From the NCBI GenBank assembly GCA_004335835.1, contig RWJK01001781.1, positions 1 through 63,523 of the forward strand: 63,523 bases of DNA, given 5' to 3'. Under the pieces are notes generated by a model. That model saw nothing but the letters and a program-made list of their open reading frames with translations. It was not told the origin of the DNA and searched no databases. Shown piece after piece: positions 1-16,500 of the stretch; within the stretch, counting starts at the first letter, position 1; each line of letters starts with the position of its first letter. The DNA is from Scenedesmus sp. ARA3 (Eukaryota > Chlorophyta > Chlorophyceae > Sphaeropleales > Scenedesmaceae). The position numbers were made by a program, and so were the translations under genes.

Positions 1-928
1 TGGGTCACTCACCCACAAGGCTGCAGCAGGAACACTCTGCTGCTGTCGTTCACTTTTCACTTTCCGAGGACCATTGCCAATAAGCTTCCAAACCTGGAGA
101 TCATATCAAACTCACATTCTTATCCTTCGCTGAGCCTGGGTCAGGGATCACCGTGTGCGTCACTTGCGCGCCACGCCGACAAGAAGCCTCATACGCTGCT
201 CGAGAGGGCACGCAACAACGGCTGCCTCCGGCAATAGATCAGATCTTTAATTCAGACTTTCTCCTTAAGCTGCTGGGCCGCATGTGGCTGCTAGCTTAAC
301 TGCGATCGAACTGTGTCCAAAGCTATATCGGGCTTACCCGAAGCTGTTACGGGCCATCCCGGGGGGTCGGAATCATTCACACACCACCAAAGAGGCTGTG
401 TGCACGAGCAGCCTATGAAGGGGGCAGGCTGGCAGGCCAACAGACGTAACACTGTCTGTGACACAACCAATGCCTGACAGCCTTTCACACAGTGACACAA
501 ATTCACATGCTACATACACACCCCGACCTTGAACTCACATTTCACTGTTTTTACATTTTGGAAGACACGCAGGCAACCTCGCCCATTTGAGGAGCCAATA
601 ACAGGTTCATCACAGGCGAGCCATAATACCCAATTAGCCACCAACCGCAAAGCTGTCTATGCCGCAATGCAGCAGTGACACAGTGACTGCCGCAGATGGT
701 ACTGCACAGCTTCCACGAGTCACTTGAACCCACACCAGTCAAGCGTAGCACAAGACTGGTCACAAAGGCTATCATCGGCGCGCCCATGCGGCACACACTT
801 GGCAGATGCAGCTGCTGTGCAGCCCATGGGCCTTTAGGACCTCACAGTGACCTCACAGTGCCAAAGCTCTTCACATCCACGCCAGCCAGATGTGGCATGT
901 GCATGCATCAATGCCATGCCTTGCGGGA
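1..928. other. 3' flank of COG2, no gene seen
   Basis: No open frame here carries recognisable protein features. It lies downstream of the COG2 stop codon and probably holds its 3' UTR and intergenic DNA. No tRNA-like or repeat structure was seen. Confidence 0.5.
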
Positions 929-2738
929 TCACGACTGCTCCGCACTGCTGCCAGGCTGATGCTGCTGCTCCAGCTGCTGCTGCTCTGGCGGTGTCACGGT
1001 TGCCAGCAGCTGGTTGAAACTTCGCAACTGCTCAGCCGCCAGCCCAAAGCGCGCAATCTGGCGGCCATGCTCCTGCACATCAAGCAACAGCTGCAGGCAG
1101 ATCTTGTCGCTATCTGACATGGCGGCGGCTGCTCCTGCTGTTGCTGCTGCTGCTGCATCTTCGCCCGGGCGGCTCTTCTTCAGGCGCTTGAGCGAGGACT
1201 CCGTCTTCTTCACAGTCGTCAGCAGCTCCTCCGCCAGTGCGTTATAACGCTCGTTGACGTTGTTGATGACATCACGTGCCAACAGCAGCTTCAGCGCATC
1301 TGGCAGCTGCTGCACGGGGCCGGCAGTCTCCAGCAGCTGCCGCAGCGGCTGCAGCACGCCTGCGGGAACACGCGCACAGCCATGGCAGCAGCGGCAAGTG
1401 CAAGCAGGTGGATGCGACTGCGCGCCACACCTGCCAGCCTGCAGTCTATTGTGTGAGGAGCGGTGGCTGCATGTTTTACATGTGCAGCGCCCAGCCTGAC
1501 AGCATCTACGCTCGCAACCACAAACAGCAGCGAATTGCTGCAGCTGGCATCAGCTTCATATGCTGCTGCTGCCAGTTGCAGCTGTCACTCCCAGCTGTCA
1601 CGCCCGCAGCTGCTCCGCCTCACCTGCCACGTAGTGGCTGTGCCGCACTGGGGGCCCCTTTGCTGTCATGCGGTAGGTGGCTGTGATGCCCTTGAGCTGG
1701 CGCACCATGGCCATGCAGCGCTCCAGCACGTCGCCGCCAATGAGCAGCAGCACCTGGCGCAGGCAAGGCAACGTGCCAGGCAGTGCACACGTGAGTATAA
1801 TTCTTAGCAGCGCAACACTGCTGGGGCTCAACAAGCTCTCAAATTGGCTAACTCAATGCACACAACAATTACACAAGAGCAGGCAGCCCTGCTTGCGCAT
1901 GCGCGCCTGCTGTTCCCGTTGCCGCTCATACCAGCCTCCGCACCTGCTGCCCGTGCTGCGCGATGTTGCCCGCCAGCTGCGCCAGCGTCTGCGTCAGCTG
2001 TGCCACTGCATCGCCAGGCAGGCCGGCCAGCAGCGCCGCAAGCTGCGGCGACAAGCTGCCCACCACCAGGCGCTGGCCAAGCAGCACATTGCGGGAAGCA
2101 GTCAGCGGCGGCAGCAGTAGCAGCAGTAGCAGCAGCAGCAGCAGACGCATTCAGACAGAAAGCCAAAGAGCAGGCAGCTGCCAGGGCCTTCAGCTGCAGC
2201 TGCACACAAGACAGGAACAGAGCTGCAGGCTGTATGGGTTTCAGCCAGTGCTTGCATGCTGCATGCACGCTGTAGAGCGCTGACAACAGCCGATTCCAAC
2301 CAACCCTGCACCCTGCACAATTGACCACTGCGCACCGCCGCCATGCGTCAGTGAGGTGCAGCATCACGTGCCGCACCTGCAGTGCATCAGCGTCAGCACA
2401 GATAGCGGCGCACTCCTCGGCCCCAATGGAACCAGCCCAGCCAGCCGGCCCTGCTGCTGCTGCTGCTGCGCCTGCTGCACCTCCTGCTGCCGCTGCTGGG
2501 CTGCCCAGTGCAGCGGCACCAGCAGCTGCAGCCTGTCCAGCAGCCGCGCCTGGTGCAGCGCCACCTGCTGCAAGCGCTGCCTGGCGGGTGCTTGCAATGT
2601 CCTGCAACCAGCTGTCGTACCGCACCAGCAGTTGGAACGCAAGCTTGGCGAACCTGTCTGCCAGCGCTTGCAGGAACACGTCCGGGGCTACGCAGCGCTG
2701 CAGCGCGGACCACAGCGCCGCAGACACAGCCAGGCGAA

Positions 2739-2770
<32 letters not shown>

Positions 2771-5721
2771 CTGGGTGAGGCCTGCTGCAGCTGGCTGGCC
2801 TTGGCGGCAGCTTCAAACGTGCCTGCAAGGCAGCAGGCGTGCAGCGCAGAGCAGGCAGCTGTTGTTCAGCAACACTGCAAGCACCACAGCTAGCTTAGAG
2901 GGAGGCTGAGCCACTTGCAAGGCACATCACGAGAAACTACCCTAGCCTGGTGTTAACAGTTGAGGGTCACCACAGCAGCAGCCAGGCCCCGCATACCACC
3001 CCCCAATACTGCGGCGCCCCGCACCTGCGATGTCCTGGAAGACCAGGCTGAAGTACACCGGCAGGTTCCAGCGCTTGGCCCAGCCTGCTGCTGCGCTGCT
3101 TGCCCGCAGCCGCTCCACCGCTGCCCTGCTGGCTGCCAGCGCCTCCAGCTGCGCCAGCAGGTCCTGGCCCGCGCAGAAGTTGGCCTGGAAGGCGGCGGGG
3201 TTGCCGGGCGAGAACACGCCTGCAATTTGCCCAAAGCAGCAGCGGCGGCAGCAACATGATCCCACAAGCAGTACGCAAGAGCAGCAGCCGACAGATGGTT
3301 ATGCACGGGCGATGCACGTACAGCACGCTGCACTCGCTGGGGTCGGCTGCGCCTGTTCGCAACTTGCTGCTGCTGCTGCTGCCGGTGCAATGCTGTCCTT
3401 GCGCCCACCTGGCATGCCATCCGCCACAGCCTGGGAGATCTCTGCCAGCAGCACCGCCCCCAGCAGGTCAAAGCCGCCCAGCCCGCTGCCGGGCGCAGCC
3501 AGCGACGCCAGCAGCGGCCCCGCAGCATCCTGCAGCCGCGACAAACTCGCACCTACCACAGCCGCCAGCGGGCCGGCTGGACTGCTGCTGCTGCTGCCGC
3601 CTGTTGCCAGCTGCTGCTGCCGCACCTCTGCCACCACCTGCTTGATGAGTGGTGACACCAGCCCGCTGCGTAGGCCCTCCTCGCCCCTGCTGGGGTCACC
3701 CAGCTCCAGGTAGCCGCGCAGGCAGTGCGTGGCGGCTGGCCAGGCGCGTGCCGCCAGCGAGCGCGTGAGTGCTGCCTGCAGCTGCCTGTCCAGGCTCATG
3801 CGGCAGCTCAGCACGCGCCGCTCCAGGCCCTTCACAAAGGCCAGGTGCTGCAGGCGGCGAAAAACAGTGAAGGCGGCCGGCGCCCAGTGGGAATAGTTGG
3901 CTGCTGCGGGCTTGGGCGTTGTGGTGCATGTGCAAGACATGGATGCATGTGACAGATGAAGCAGCACCAGCCTAGGCAATGGTTAGAGCAGCAGACAGCA
4001 CAAGCGCCTGCCTTCACCTGCCTGCTGCTGGGTGTGCAAGCTTCAGCTGCTGCTCTCCGCCACCAAATATTGTGCCGCAAGTGCTGCCACGCGCAGCTGC
4101 TCTGCATGTCTCCCAGCACCCTGCACCAGCTGTGCTCGCCGCGCCACGTTCTCGGCGCCTCACCCTGCCTCTGCTTCCCCCTGCTGCCCTGCCCTCACCT
4201 TGCCGCGCTCCCCTAGGTACAGCAGCCGCGCAGCCTCTCCCGACACGCGCTCCAGCAGCCGGCAATGTGCATCAAGCTCCTCGCCGCTGCCGCCAGCAGC
4301 TGCTGCTGCTGTTGCTGCAGCACCCCCATCGCTGCCGCTGGCGCTGGCCGCACTCTGCTGCTGCTGCAGGCCTGCCGCTGCTGCTGCCGCCGCCACCTCC
4401 TCCAGCAGCTTCTCCACCTTGCCGGTGCTTGCTGCTGCCTCCTGCATCAGCTCAAGTGTGGCGCGTGCTGCTGCTGCATCCTGGCGCCGCTGCAGGCCCT
4501 GCAGGCAGCAACAAGGCAGCAGGGAGAGGGATGAGATGTGTACCTCAGCGATGAGCAACAAGGCAGCAGGGAGAGGGATGAGATGTGTACCTCAGCGATG
4601 AGCCGGCTGCAGAGAGCTCACAGCACAGCACCATGGGGACAGCAGCTGCACCAGCCATAGTCGCATGCGGCTGCAACGATCTGCTTTTCAGTCCAGCGCC
4701 CTAGACTGCAAAGCGCTGCAGCTGTTGCACATCTAGGTGTGTGCGGCGCGCACCTGCTGCAGCGCCTGCAGCTCTGCCTTGATCGCGTCCTGCACTGCTG
4801 TCAGCTTGCCCTGCACACCAGCAGACAAGGCAATGAATCTGTCAAGCCAAGATAGAGCGCCCGTCATATGCCGCGTGCATTGCATGCGCAGGCTGGGCTG
4901 TACAACCGCACTGCTGGGCCGTTGGGGAGCTGCAGCCACAGCGCACCACTGCTTGGCTCGCAGCTGCAAAGCAGCGGGACTCCTCCAGAAGGCATTCAAG
5001 CACTGCGGACTGTGCAGCTGCAAGCCTGTTGCACTGCGATGCCGCATGCTGCTTCACCCTGCAGCTGTTGGCGCTGTGCTGCAGCGGGGCAGCGCGCGCA
5101 CCTGTATGTCCAGCAGCGGCTGGCGCATGCGCACCACTGCTCCCTCCAGCCCGCCCAGCTTGCTGCTGAGGCCCACATAGTCGCTGTAGTCCTCGTTGAT
5201 GGCCTCCACCAGCTGGCACCATGAAGCAGTAAGCACGCGCAGTGTGTGAGCACACGGCCTCAACCAGCTGTATATGTGACAAATGATGAAGTGAGCGCAT
5301 GTGAAATCCTCTCAGGGCAGTCAGCAGCAAGCACTGCATGTGCTTGCAGGAGACACAGAGCAGGAAAGACGAGGCAGCACTGTGCGGCTGCTGTGCACGA
5401 TGTTGCTCACCTTGTTCTTGAGTTGCAGCAAGTACGCCTGCAGCTCTGCCTTGACGGTGGGGAGAGGTACCTGCAGCCACGTTTATGGTTGGAGTGGAGT
5501 AACCGCAGCTATGTCGCCAACTGCCACCCGCTGATCAGGCACTGCTGGATGCAGCCACTCACATAACGCCTCAGGTCCGCAACACAAACGTCAGGGCTAA
5601 ATTCTAAGTTGTCAAAACGTTCTGGTGTCAGCCACATCGCGCTCTTGATGCCCTGCACTGCTGCTGACCCAGCATGCTGCAGCTGCTGTTGCTGCTGCCC
5701 TCCCTCCGAAGGGGGAGGCAT
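929..5721 (-). CDS. COG2: Conserved oligomeric Golgi complex subunit 2
   Basis: Multi-exon gene for COG2, a lobe A subunit of the COG tethering complex acting in retrograde intra-Golgi vesicle traffic. Exon 1 (5563-5721) starts at the ATG at 5721 and carries the family's N-terminal motif WLTPERFDNLEFSPDVCV. Exon 2 is 5411-5470; exon 3 (5102-5212) reads LVEAINEDYSDYVGLSSKLG, matching the signature 'I..DY.DFV.LS..L'. Later exons encode GKVEKLLEEV near 4410, the VYFSLVFQDIAG block near 3015-3055, the ALWSALQRCVAPDVFL block near 2690 and HSHYVAGE near 1630. The last exon (929-1359) ends with SDSDKICLQLLLDVQEHGRQ and a low-complexity tail. The order agrees with the whole COG2 family. Gln, Ala and Ser runs coded by CAG/GCN repeats interrupt the conserved core. 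Identity is firm; some internal exon edges are not fixed. Confidence 0.9.
4508..4601. repeat. 47-bp exact tandem duplication across a COG2 splice donor
   Basis: Two abutting identical 47-bp units (4508-4554 and 4555-4601). On the minus strand each carries ATCGCTGAG followed by GTACAC, the 5' splice site after the COG2 residues LIAE. The intron therefore begins with a second copy of its own donor. Confidence 0.85.
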
Positions 5722-6119
5722 GGTAGAAGGTAATATATTTCAGTGGCCGAGCGACAACAAGGACAACAAGGAGAACAGAAAGATCGTGGCAAAAAGCAGT
5801 AATAGCTTTGGATGCTGTCCGCACTACGACTGTACTGTGCCTGGAAGACTGCTTGGTAAGCAGCAAATGAAGACTAGCGACAATAGACAGTTTAGTCGAC
5901 GCTACCTACGCTGCAAGATGGTTCAGCTGGGTAGGAGTGTCCATCAACATGTTACACCTGAACGACTTGGCAGTAGCTTGCAGGATGCGTCCGCCATTGC
6001 CTCATTTAGTGGAAGTGCTGCTGGTTTTGGCCTGAGGCGGTGTTGGATGCTTACAGATTCAGTTGAGAATGTGTGTTTGCTGATTCTCCTCGCGTGCCTC
6101 GCTTAGCTTGAACAACAAA
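5722..6119. promoter_or_regulatory. Divergent promoter region, COG2 / FTSHI3-like
   Basis: A 398-bp non-coding gap between the start codons of two head-to-head genes. It must hold both 5' UTRs and probably both core promoters. It is less CAG-rich than its flanks and has an A/T-rich patch (TAATATATTTCAG) near 5731-5743. No specific factor site could be assigned. Confidence 0.45.
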
Positions 6120-9697
<3,578 letters not shown>

Positions 9698-12186
9698 GGG
9701 GGGCAGCTGCAGAGTGCTGCCACCTGCAGGGGGCATGCCGGCTGGCCCACTGTGAGGCGTGTTAGCTAGTTTGGTGAATTGTTTGAGCTGTTGCCGTAGA
9801 TAGCAGCAGGGAGCGTAAACAACTGGCCATGCACCTTTGCGTGTGCATGCGAGTACGGGTTGCTGCTGTCGCTTGGTGACCTGCAGCTATTCGCGCAGCG
9901 ACGGGCGTGGTTGCGAGTGAGTGCGAAGAAGCATTGAGTGCTCAGAGCTTTGTGGATGGCTAGTTACAAGCCTGCTTCAAGCAGTTGCCATGTCATGACG
10001 TGTCCGTTGCTGCCGCTGGTCAAGTGGTGAGCTGTGCCCCAGAGTGTAGCTGCAAACCAGAGTGGCGTGCGTTGAGCAATGGCTGCAATGCGGGGTTCGC
10101 AGCAGCCTTGTCTTGCTGGTTGATACGTGGTGCCAGCAGACTTTGCAGGCCAGGTCAGTCATCCGGGCCTTCACATTCACAAGTCAGGTCTTGTGGTGGC
10201 TTGCAGGGCTGCGGTGGGGCAGCCATGCTGAGCTGCCAGTTGAATGAAAAGGTGCAGCTCCTTGCGGCAAGTGAGTTGTGCAGAGTTCTGTACAGTATTT
10301 GGGCACTTTTAGCAGCTTGATAGCCATCGGGGTTTGGCCTTGCCTGGGGCAATGCGGGGTGCAGCAATTTACTGTACACCCATCAAAGGTTGCCGATTGC
10401 AGTGCAGGCTACTCATTATGCGTGCTGTGTCAAGCGGAGCTATCACGTTGTCATTGGAGTTCACTGACAATCTTCATATGTTGATGTCCTGCGTGCGGCA
10501 CACTTGCTTGGCTACTTTGCCATTGCATGCATGTCGTCCGCTGCATCGTTGTTGCTGGCGCTCGTTTACTGAGGACTGGCCAGGCCGTGGACAGGGCGTG
10601 TATAGTGGGCAGTTGAAATGTGAGGAGCGTGCTTGCAGAGCGGCTTTGATGCATCCTGAGTGGTGGCAACCATCGTGTATGCCCAGCCTGGGGCGGCTGC
10701 TGGTATGAATGATGCGCCAGGAGTTGCGGGCTGAAATTACTGTCATACTAAGTGTGTGGCATATGTTGCTGGCAGATGCGGGCAGCACGAAAGTAGGCAG
10801 GTCTGTGTTTGCACAGCAGGCAGGAGGCACTGTGGAACACATGTAACATTGCGGCATTCCACTACGTATGTGAAATTCTCTTACCATTTGTGCACACTAT
10901 CCTGGTGGGAGTGCTGCACAGCAGTGACACTCGTGCATGGGAGGTGGCAGAAGGCAGTAAGGGAAGGGGTGCTGGGGTGTCACTAGTGACACTGTCATGG
11001 CCTTACAGCTGCACCACATCAGCCATGCGTGACACTTTCTCATGCAGCGTTGCTTTCAATCGTCTTGAATCGTCCAGTTGCAAGTAATGCATGCCGTTCT
11101 CCTTGAACTGAACCTGCAGGATCTACAGCATTGGCGTCCAACTTCTGCAAGCCTTCTGTCGCTGATCTGCGGCCAGAGTGATCTAGGCTCTCGCACGCAC
11201 GCATACTCTTTTCAATAATTTGATATGATACATCGCCACACTGCCAGGCTGTGAGATCTCGAGGCCAATGCGCCCTTGTAACCCGGACAGGAGCCATCTC
11301 TCGCTCCAAACTGTGCCATTGAGACCCGCGAGCGTGCTTAGGCAGGGCAGCGTGCCATAGGATTCCGGGATGCACCTGCAATACCGTGGGTGCGCGGGCA
11401 TGAGCAGAAGGGTGTCAACAGTGCCACAGCAGGCTCAACCTGAAATTACCTCTGCAGGGTGGTACACTGGTACTGTACCACATGCTGCAGGACGTGTCGA
11501 CACAGTTGTTACGCCTTGATATCACAGCCGTACTGTACCATGTGGTCGTTTGGAGATGAATAGCTGGGGCCCATGGGACTGTGGCGCCATGTCAGCAGGG
11601 CGATATCCGTCAACACTGATGTTTGTGTTGACAAACGACTGGTCCGCGCGCCCCCTGCTGACTCCCATCGCCCCTACTCATAAAGTGCAGGCAAAAATGC
11701 CCCCACTGCAAGGGAAATTTACGCATCAGCGGAGGGCAGAAGAAGAAGGTCACAGTGGTGCTGCTAGACAAAGTCCAGGACGGCCTGCTGGTGAGCAGGC
11801 CAGGCGCTGGGTGGTCATGCTACGCGCTGTGAGGCACATGCATACACGTGCATGTGCAAGGCGTGGGAGTCGCTCTGGTGTGGCCTCACAAGTCGTTGGT
11901 CAAAATGTAATAATGCAGCAGCTTTGTGTCTAATGCTGGGCCGCACTGGGACGGTCTGACCGCCGGTGGACTGGCAAGCTGTGTCCTGCAGGGCGAACCT
12001 TGTCAGCAGCAGTGCATGGTGACACACGTGCAGTGCTGCAGCAACTGCCACCCCACCCTGCAGCACTCAGCAGCAATCCTGACTGCGTACCAGGCACAGT
12101 TGCAGCGCACTCCCTTTAGCTGCATCCCACAGTTATGCTACCTCTCCACTTGGCGCGGTACCACACCACATTTGCTGTCCCCACAG
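9698..12186. other. 2.5-kb stretch without a confirmed gene
   Basis: Contains the 3' UTR of the FTSHI3-like gene and the 5' region of the cysteine-cluster gene. No conserved protein was recognised. One frame is open from 11926 through the start of the next gene and includes CCSNCHPTLQ (near 12033), so one or more 5' exons of that gene may lie here. An ATG at 11556 opens a further, unproven frame. Confidence 0.4.
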
Positions 12187-13537
12187 ACACGCAAGGTGTG
12201 CGATGCATGCGAAATTGCGGTTGGGCCCCACTACTACTACAAGAGAGGTGAAGAGGGCCGCGGCAGCCTTGGGGGCCGCGTCACGCTGGACTTCACCATG
12301 CTGCAAGATCCGCGCTGCGCGGTCCTAATGCTGGACACCAGCGAGACAGTCTTTGTGCAGGTGCGCTGGCAGCAGTGCCCCAAAGGCAGCAGCAGCAGAA
12401 TCCGCAGCAGCAGCAGCAGCAGCAGCAGCAGTACTGGGTGCCAATAGACTAAGGAGTGACTGCGGCAGGGCAGCACCGCAGCGCTGTGCTCCTGAAGTGG
12501 TCACCATGCGGTTGAGCTTGTGTCACAGGAATGTCGCAGGGACATCCGACCTGCAAACGAACATGCAAGGCAGAATCTCACACCAGCATATGGCTAGCAC
12601 GCAGTTGAGCGTTGCTGGCAGGCCAATGCGCTGCTGCGAGTTGAAGCAGCGCTGGCTCGCCTGTGTTGCATCTGCTGTCCCCGTCTGTCCCTTGTTTTGG
12701 TCAGCGCCGCCTGATAGAGACCTTGTACCTCAATGTCTTCCAGCACGGCATGTCAGTCTCTGCCGCAGCCAAAAGCTACCTGGACTGCACGTCAAACCAC
12801 AAGTGCAGCAGCAGCCGCAGCACATATGGTCAGCCTGGCATGCTGCTGCGGCAGTCTGCAGGCATCGCTGTGCCCGCCAACCTGCCCAGCCAGCTGAGCA
12901 GCTCCAAGGGCTACTGGGTGCAGGAGGCGCTGGATGTGCTGATGGTGTACAGGGCAATTGAGGCTGCGTGCAGCAAGTGGCAGCGGCAGCAGGCTGGGCC
13001 GCGGTGTGGTGAGCCGTGGTGAGTGAGTGGGTGAGTGAGTGAGTGAGTGAGTGAGCGAGTGAGTGAGTGAGTGAGCGAGTGATTGCATGAGTGACTGCTG
13101 CATACGGTGAGGGACAACGCATGGCAGCTGAGGAGTGCATCGTGGTGTGTCACTTGCCCAACAAAACTTGGATGGGCCGCGCTGTGGTACTGGTCGCTGG
13201 TCTCTGGGCAGCCTTCAGTTGCAGCATGGCGTATGCCGTGCAGTTTGGTGAAAGTAAGCATGCCAAAACAGGCTAGCTTGCCTCACCAGGATGAGTGCGG
13301 CTGACACCAGCACCAAAACAACACCTGCTTGTTTCCCTCTGCTGCTGCAGTGCGCTGTTCACCTTGATTGCGCTGCGGGGTGCTATCAAGCGCCCAGCCG
13401 CCGACCAGGGCGATGGTGGCAGGCAGCGGCAGCGGCAGCGGCTCAATGAAGAGGAAATTGATTATGAGGATGGCTACCATCGTGGTGATAATGAGGACGA
13501 GGAGGAAGAACAACGGGATGCCGAGGAAGCAGCTGCT

Positions 13538-13568
<31 letters not shown>

Positions 13569-16500
13569 AGGTGGCTGATGGGGACGCCACTGCTGGTGCA
13601 GGCACGCCTCAGCAGCAGCAGCAGCAGCAGCAGCAGCCTCAAACAGCCGCCCAACTCCAGCAGCAGCAGCAGCAGCAGCAGCCACTACCCACTGAGCAGC
13701 AGGAGGAGCGCTGGGCATGGCGCCCAGATGATATGCCTCGTGGTACACTGCAGCACCTGCTGCGCCGCTGGGTGGCGCTGCCATTCGTGTGAGTTCTGCT
13801 GCAGCTGTGTCAGCAGCTAGGCACACGCGTCAACCTCGCATCACTGCCACCGCAGAGGCTTGCTGTGCCTGCGTGCGTGCCTTATCACCGTGAGCATGTG
13901 CGTGGTTGTTGACCAACACCAATTCACTGCTTGCATTGCAGCCGCCTCCACGGGAACTTCAACCAGCGCAACCACAGGCGCTGCAGCCTGTACACATCGC
14001 CGCACCAGCCGCCGCAGAAGGAGGAGCAGCAGCCTGAGCCGCACACGCCCGTGATGCTGCTGGATGCCACAATCAACCTGCAGGTGCATGTGTGCGGCAT
14101 CCCAGGCTGCAGGCGGTTGATTGAGAAAGGTGGGCAACGGGGCTGGCGAGGCATGCATGCGTTGCCTGACAACTGCAAACATAGCAATAACTCCAACAGC
14201 TATTATGCATCTTGCTTGCGTGCTGAACACATGCTGCATTGCTGTTTGCGCTGCCGGGTGCAGGCACCGACCTGTGGTGCGGTGAGCACACGCCAGGCCA
14301 CGCTTCAAGCAGCATCGCGCAGCACAAGGCCTGCTGCCAGGTCGCAACCAGGAGCAGCAGCGGCAGCAGCAGCAGCAGCGGCAGCAGCAGCAGCAGCGGC
14401 AGCGCCGCTGCATGGCAGGCCTGCGAGCAGCCACCCCAGCCAGGCTCCTGCTTCTGCAGCCAGCACCAGCACATGCAGCGGCGCTGCGGCGCAGCAGCAG
14501 CAGCTGAGCAGCAGGGCCTGCGCGCCAACTGGGGCGCCACCAGGCACGACAAGGCCTTTGCGCCAGCAGGCAACAGCAGCGGGCCGCGTGGAGGTGATGC
14601 GGCTGGGCCACCTACCCCAGGCCGTACCCAAGGAGCAGGTGCGCGCCTGGCCTGCGTGTCTAAGGCAGCCTGGCTGCACCTGTCTGTGTTTGGCGTGAGG
14701 TGTGCGTGCAAACATAGGGCAAATAAGCCAAAGGCATTGTGTAAGGACTTGCTGTTGGGTGCGCTGAACACTGCAGGCGCTGATAACCGCAGCAGCAGCA
14801 GCAGCGGCGGCGGCAGCAGCTCCTCGCAGGAGGCAGGCGGCGAAGAGTGCCTGTACGTGGGCGTCAAAGCCAGGCGGGGCGTGGTGGCGCTGTCATGTGC
14901 ACATGTGAGCAGCTTCGGGCAGGCTGCCGTTGCTTGTCAGGCGTGCTGGGTGTGAGCAGCAGCCGCAGCAGGTGCTGGCAATGCAGGGCGGTGTGTGGCT
15001 GGACAGCTGCACCAGCATGCACCTAGCAACGACAACTTGTGTACCCATCATGCCATCATGCCCTTGCGTTGCGCTTTAGCTAGGTCAAGCCAACAAAGCA
15101 TACTTTTGATACCTTGCGCTGCTGCTGCTCTGCAGTGTGGGGACTGCTGCGGCGCCAGCCTGATGTGGAGCGGCCAGGCTGAGACCAGCGCAGCAGGCCT
15201 GCAGGACATACTGCAGACGCTGGAGCCCCTGCTGCGGCGCTGCCTGCCAGACAGCGAAGCAGCAGCAGCAACACCAGCAGCAGCAGCAGCACCAGCAGCA
15301 GCAGCAGCAGGCGGCAGTAAGAAAGCGCTGCTGCAGCCGCTAGTCATCATCTACAATGACGCAGCTGCCATGCTGCAGTACCTGGAGGGGCCAGCACCAG
15401 CTGAGCTGAAGGCGGTGTTCAAGAAAGTGGAGTGAGTTGTCATCACAAGGATAGCTGCCACGGCCACGGTAGATGCTCAACTGGCTCAGCTGAAGCAGCT
15501 GGCGTGCACACTCGAGCCACTGCGCAGATCACTTGGCCGCATGGCAGCGTAATTGTGCAACGAGCTGCCTGCTCTGCCACGTTGTGCAACGGACTACAAG
15601 ACAGCAGCACCGACACCCTGTAGCAGGTCCTCTGCTCGTCACCGCGCCACTGTTACCTGCCGCTCTGCTGCCCTGCTTCTTGCTGCCCTGCTGCTGCTGG
15701 CCTGCAGGTGGTCGGTGGACATGCTGCGCTTCCTGCCCACGCTGCTGAGCATGTCAGCAGCAGGCCAGTTGGCAGCTCAGCAGCAGCAGCAGCAGCAGCA
15801 GAGCGCTGAAGAGGGAGAGGAGCAGGAGGATGGTGAACAGCAGGCACCAGCCCCAGCAGCAGCAGCAGCAGCAGCAGTGCCCGACAGGCTTGCCAAGAAG
15901 GTGTCGCCTTTCAGGCACAAAATGCGCAACAAGCTCATCAGGCGCATCCGCAAGGAGCATGCGCAGCCGTGGCTCAAATCGCTGTGCCGCCAGCTGCGCC
16001 GGCTGCTGCCCAGCCAGGCGGAGCTGGACGCTGCAGAAGCAGCAGCAGGGGCAGGCACGCACGACAATGCGCTGCTGCAGCTGCTGAGCCGCGCCAACTT
16101 TGCGCGGCTGTCGCCTGGCGTGGTGTCTCTTGCGGAGGTGCTGAAGGTGTGTGCAGCAGCAGCAGCTATTGAGAGATCTGCACAGGCGCAATGCCTTCAG
16201 TGCCTCCTGCGGTGTGTCGCTGCATGCACAGCAGCTCTTGTGGGCTAAGCTGGGCACATGCGTGGGCCCCTGCGGCACCACCAGGCGGTATGCACTTTGT
16301 CGCCAGCACAACTTGCAGCAGCCCCCTAGCTGCATGCTGGGCAGGCATCACAATGCAATGACGCCTGTCCGAATGTCCGTTAAAGGCCGGCCTGGCCCGC
16401 ACCGGCTGTCAGCAGCTCAACCTGCCGCACTCGCAACGTAACCTGGCACCAACATGCATGCATAGGGCTGCAGTGTAGGTTGGCCGGGCCTCTCTAACCG

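Noticed and set aside
13856..13889. 34-nt mini-exon (GLLCLRACLIT) in the cysteine-cluster gene
   Set aside because: It has AG and GT borders, but its inclusion breaks the phase with the next exon, whereas 13788 joins 13942 directly in frame.
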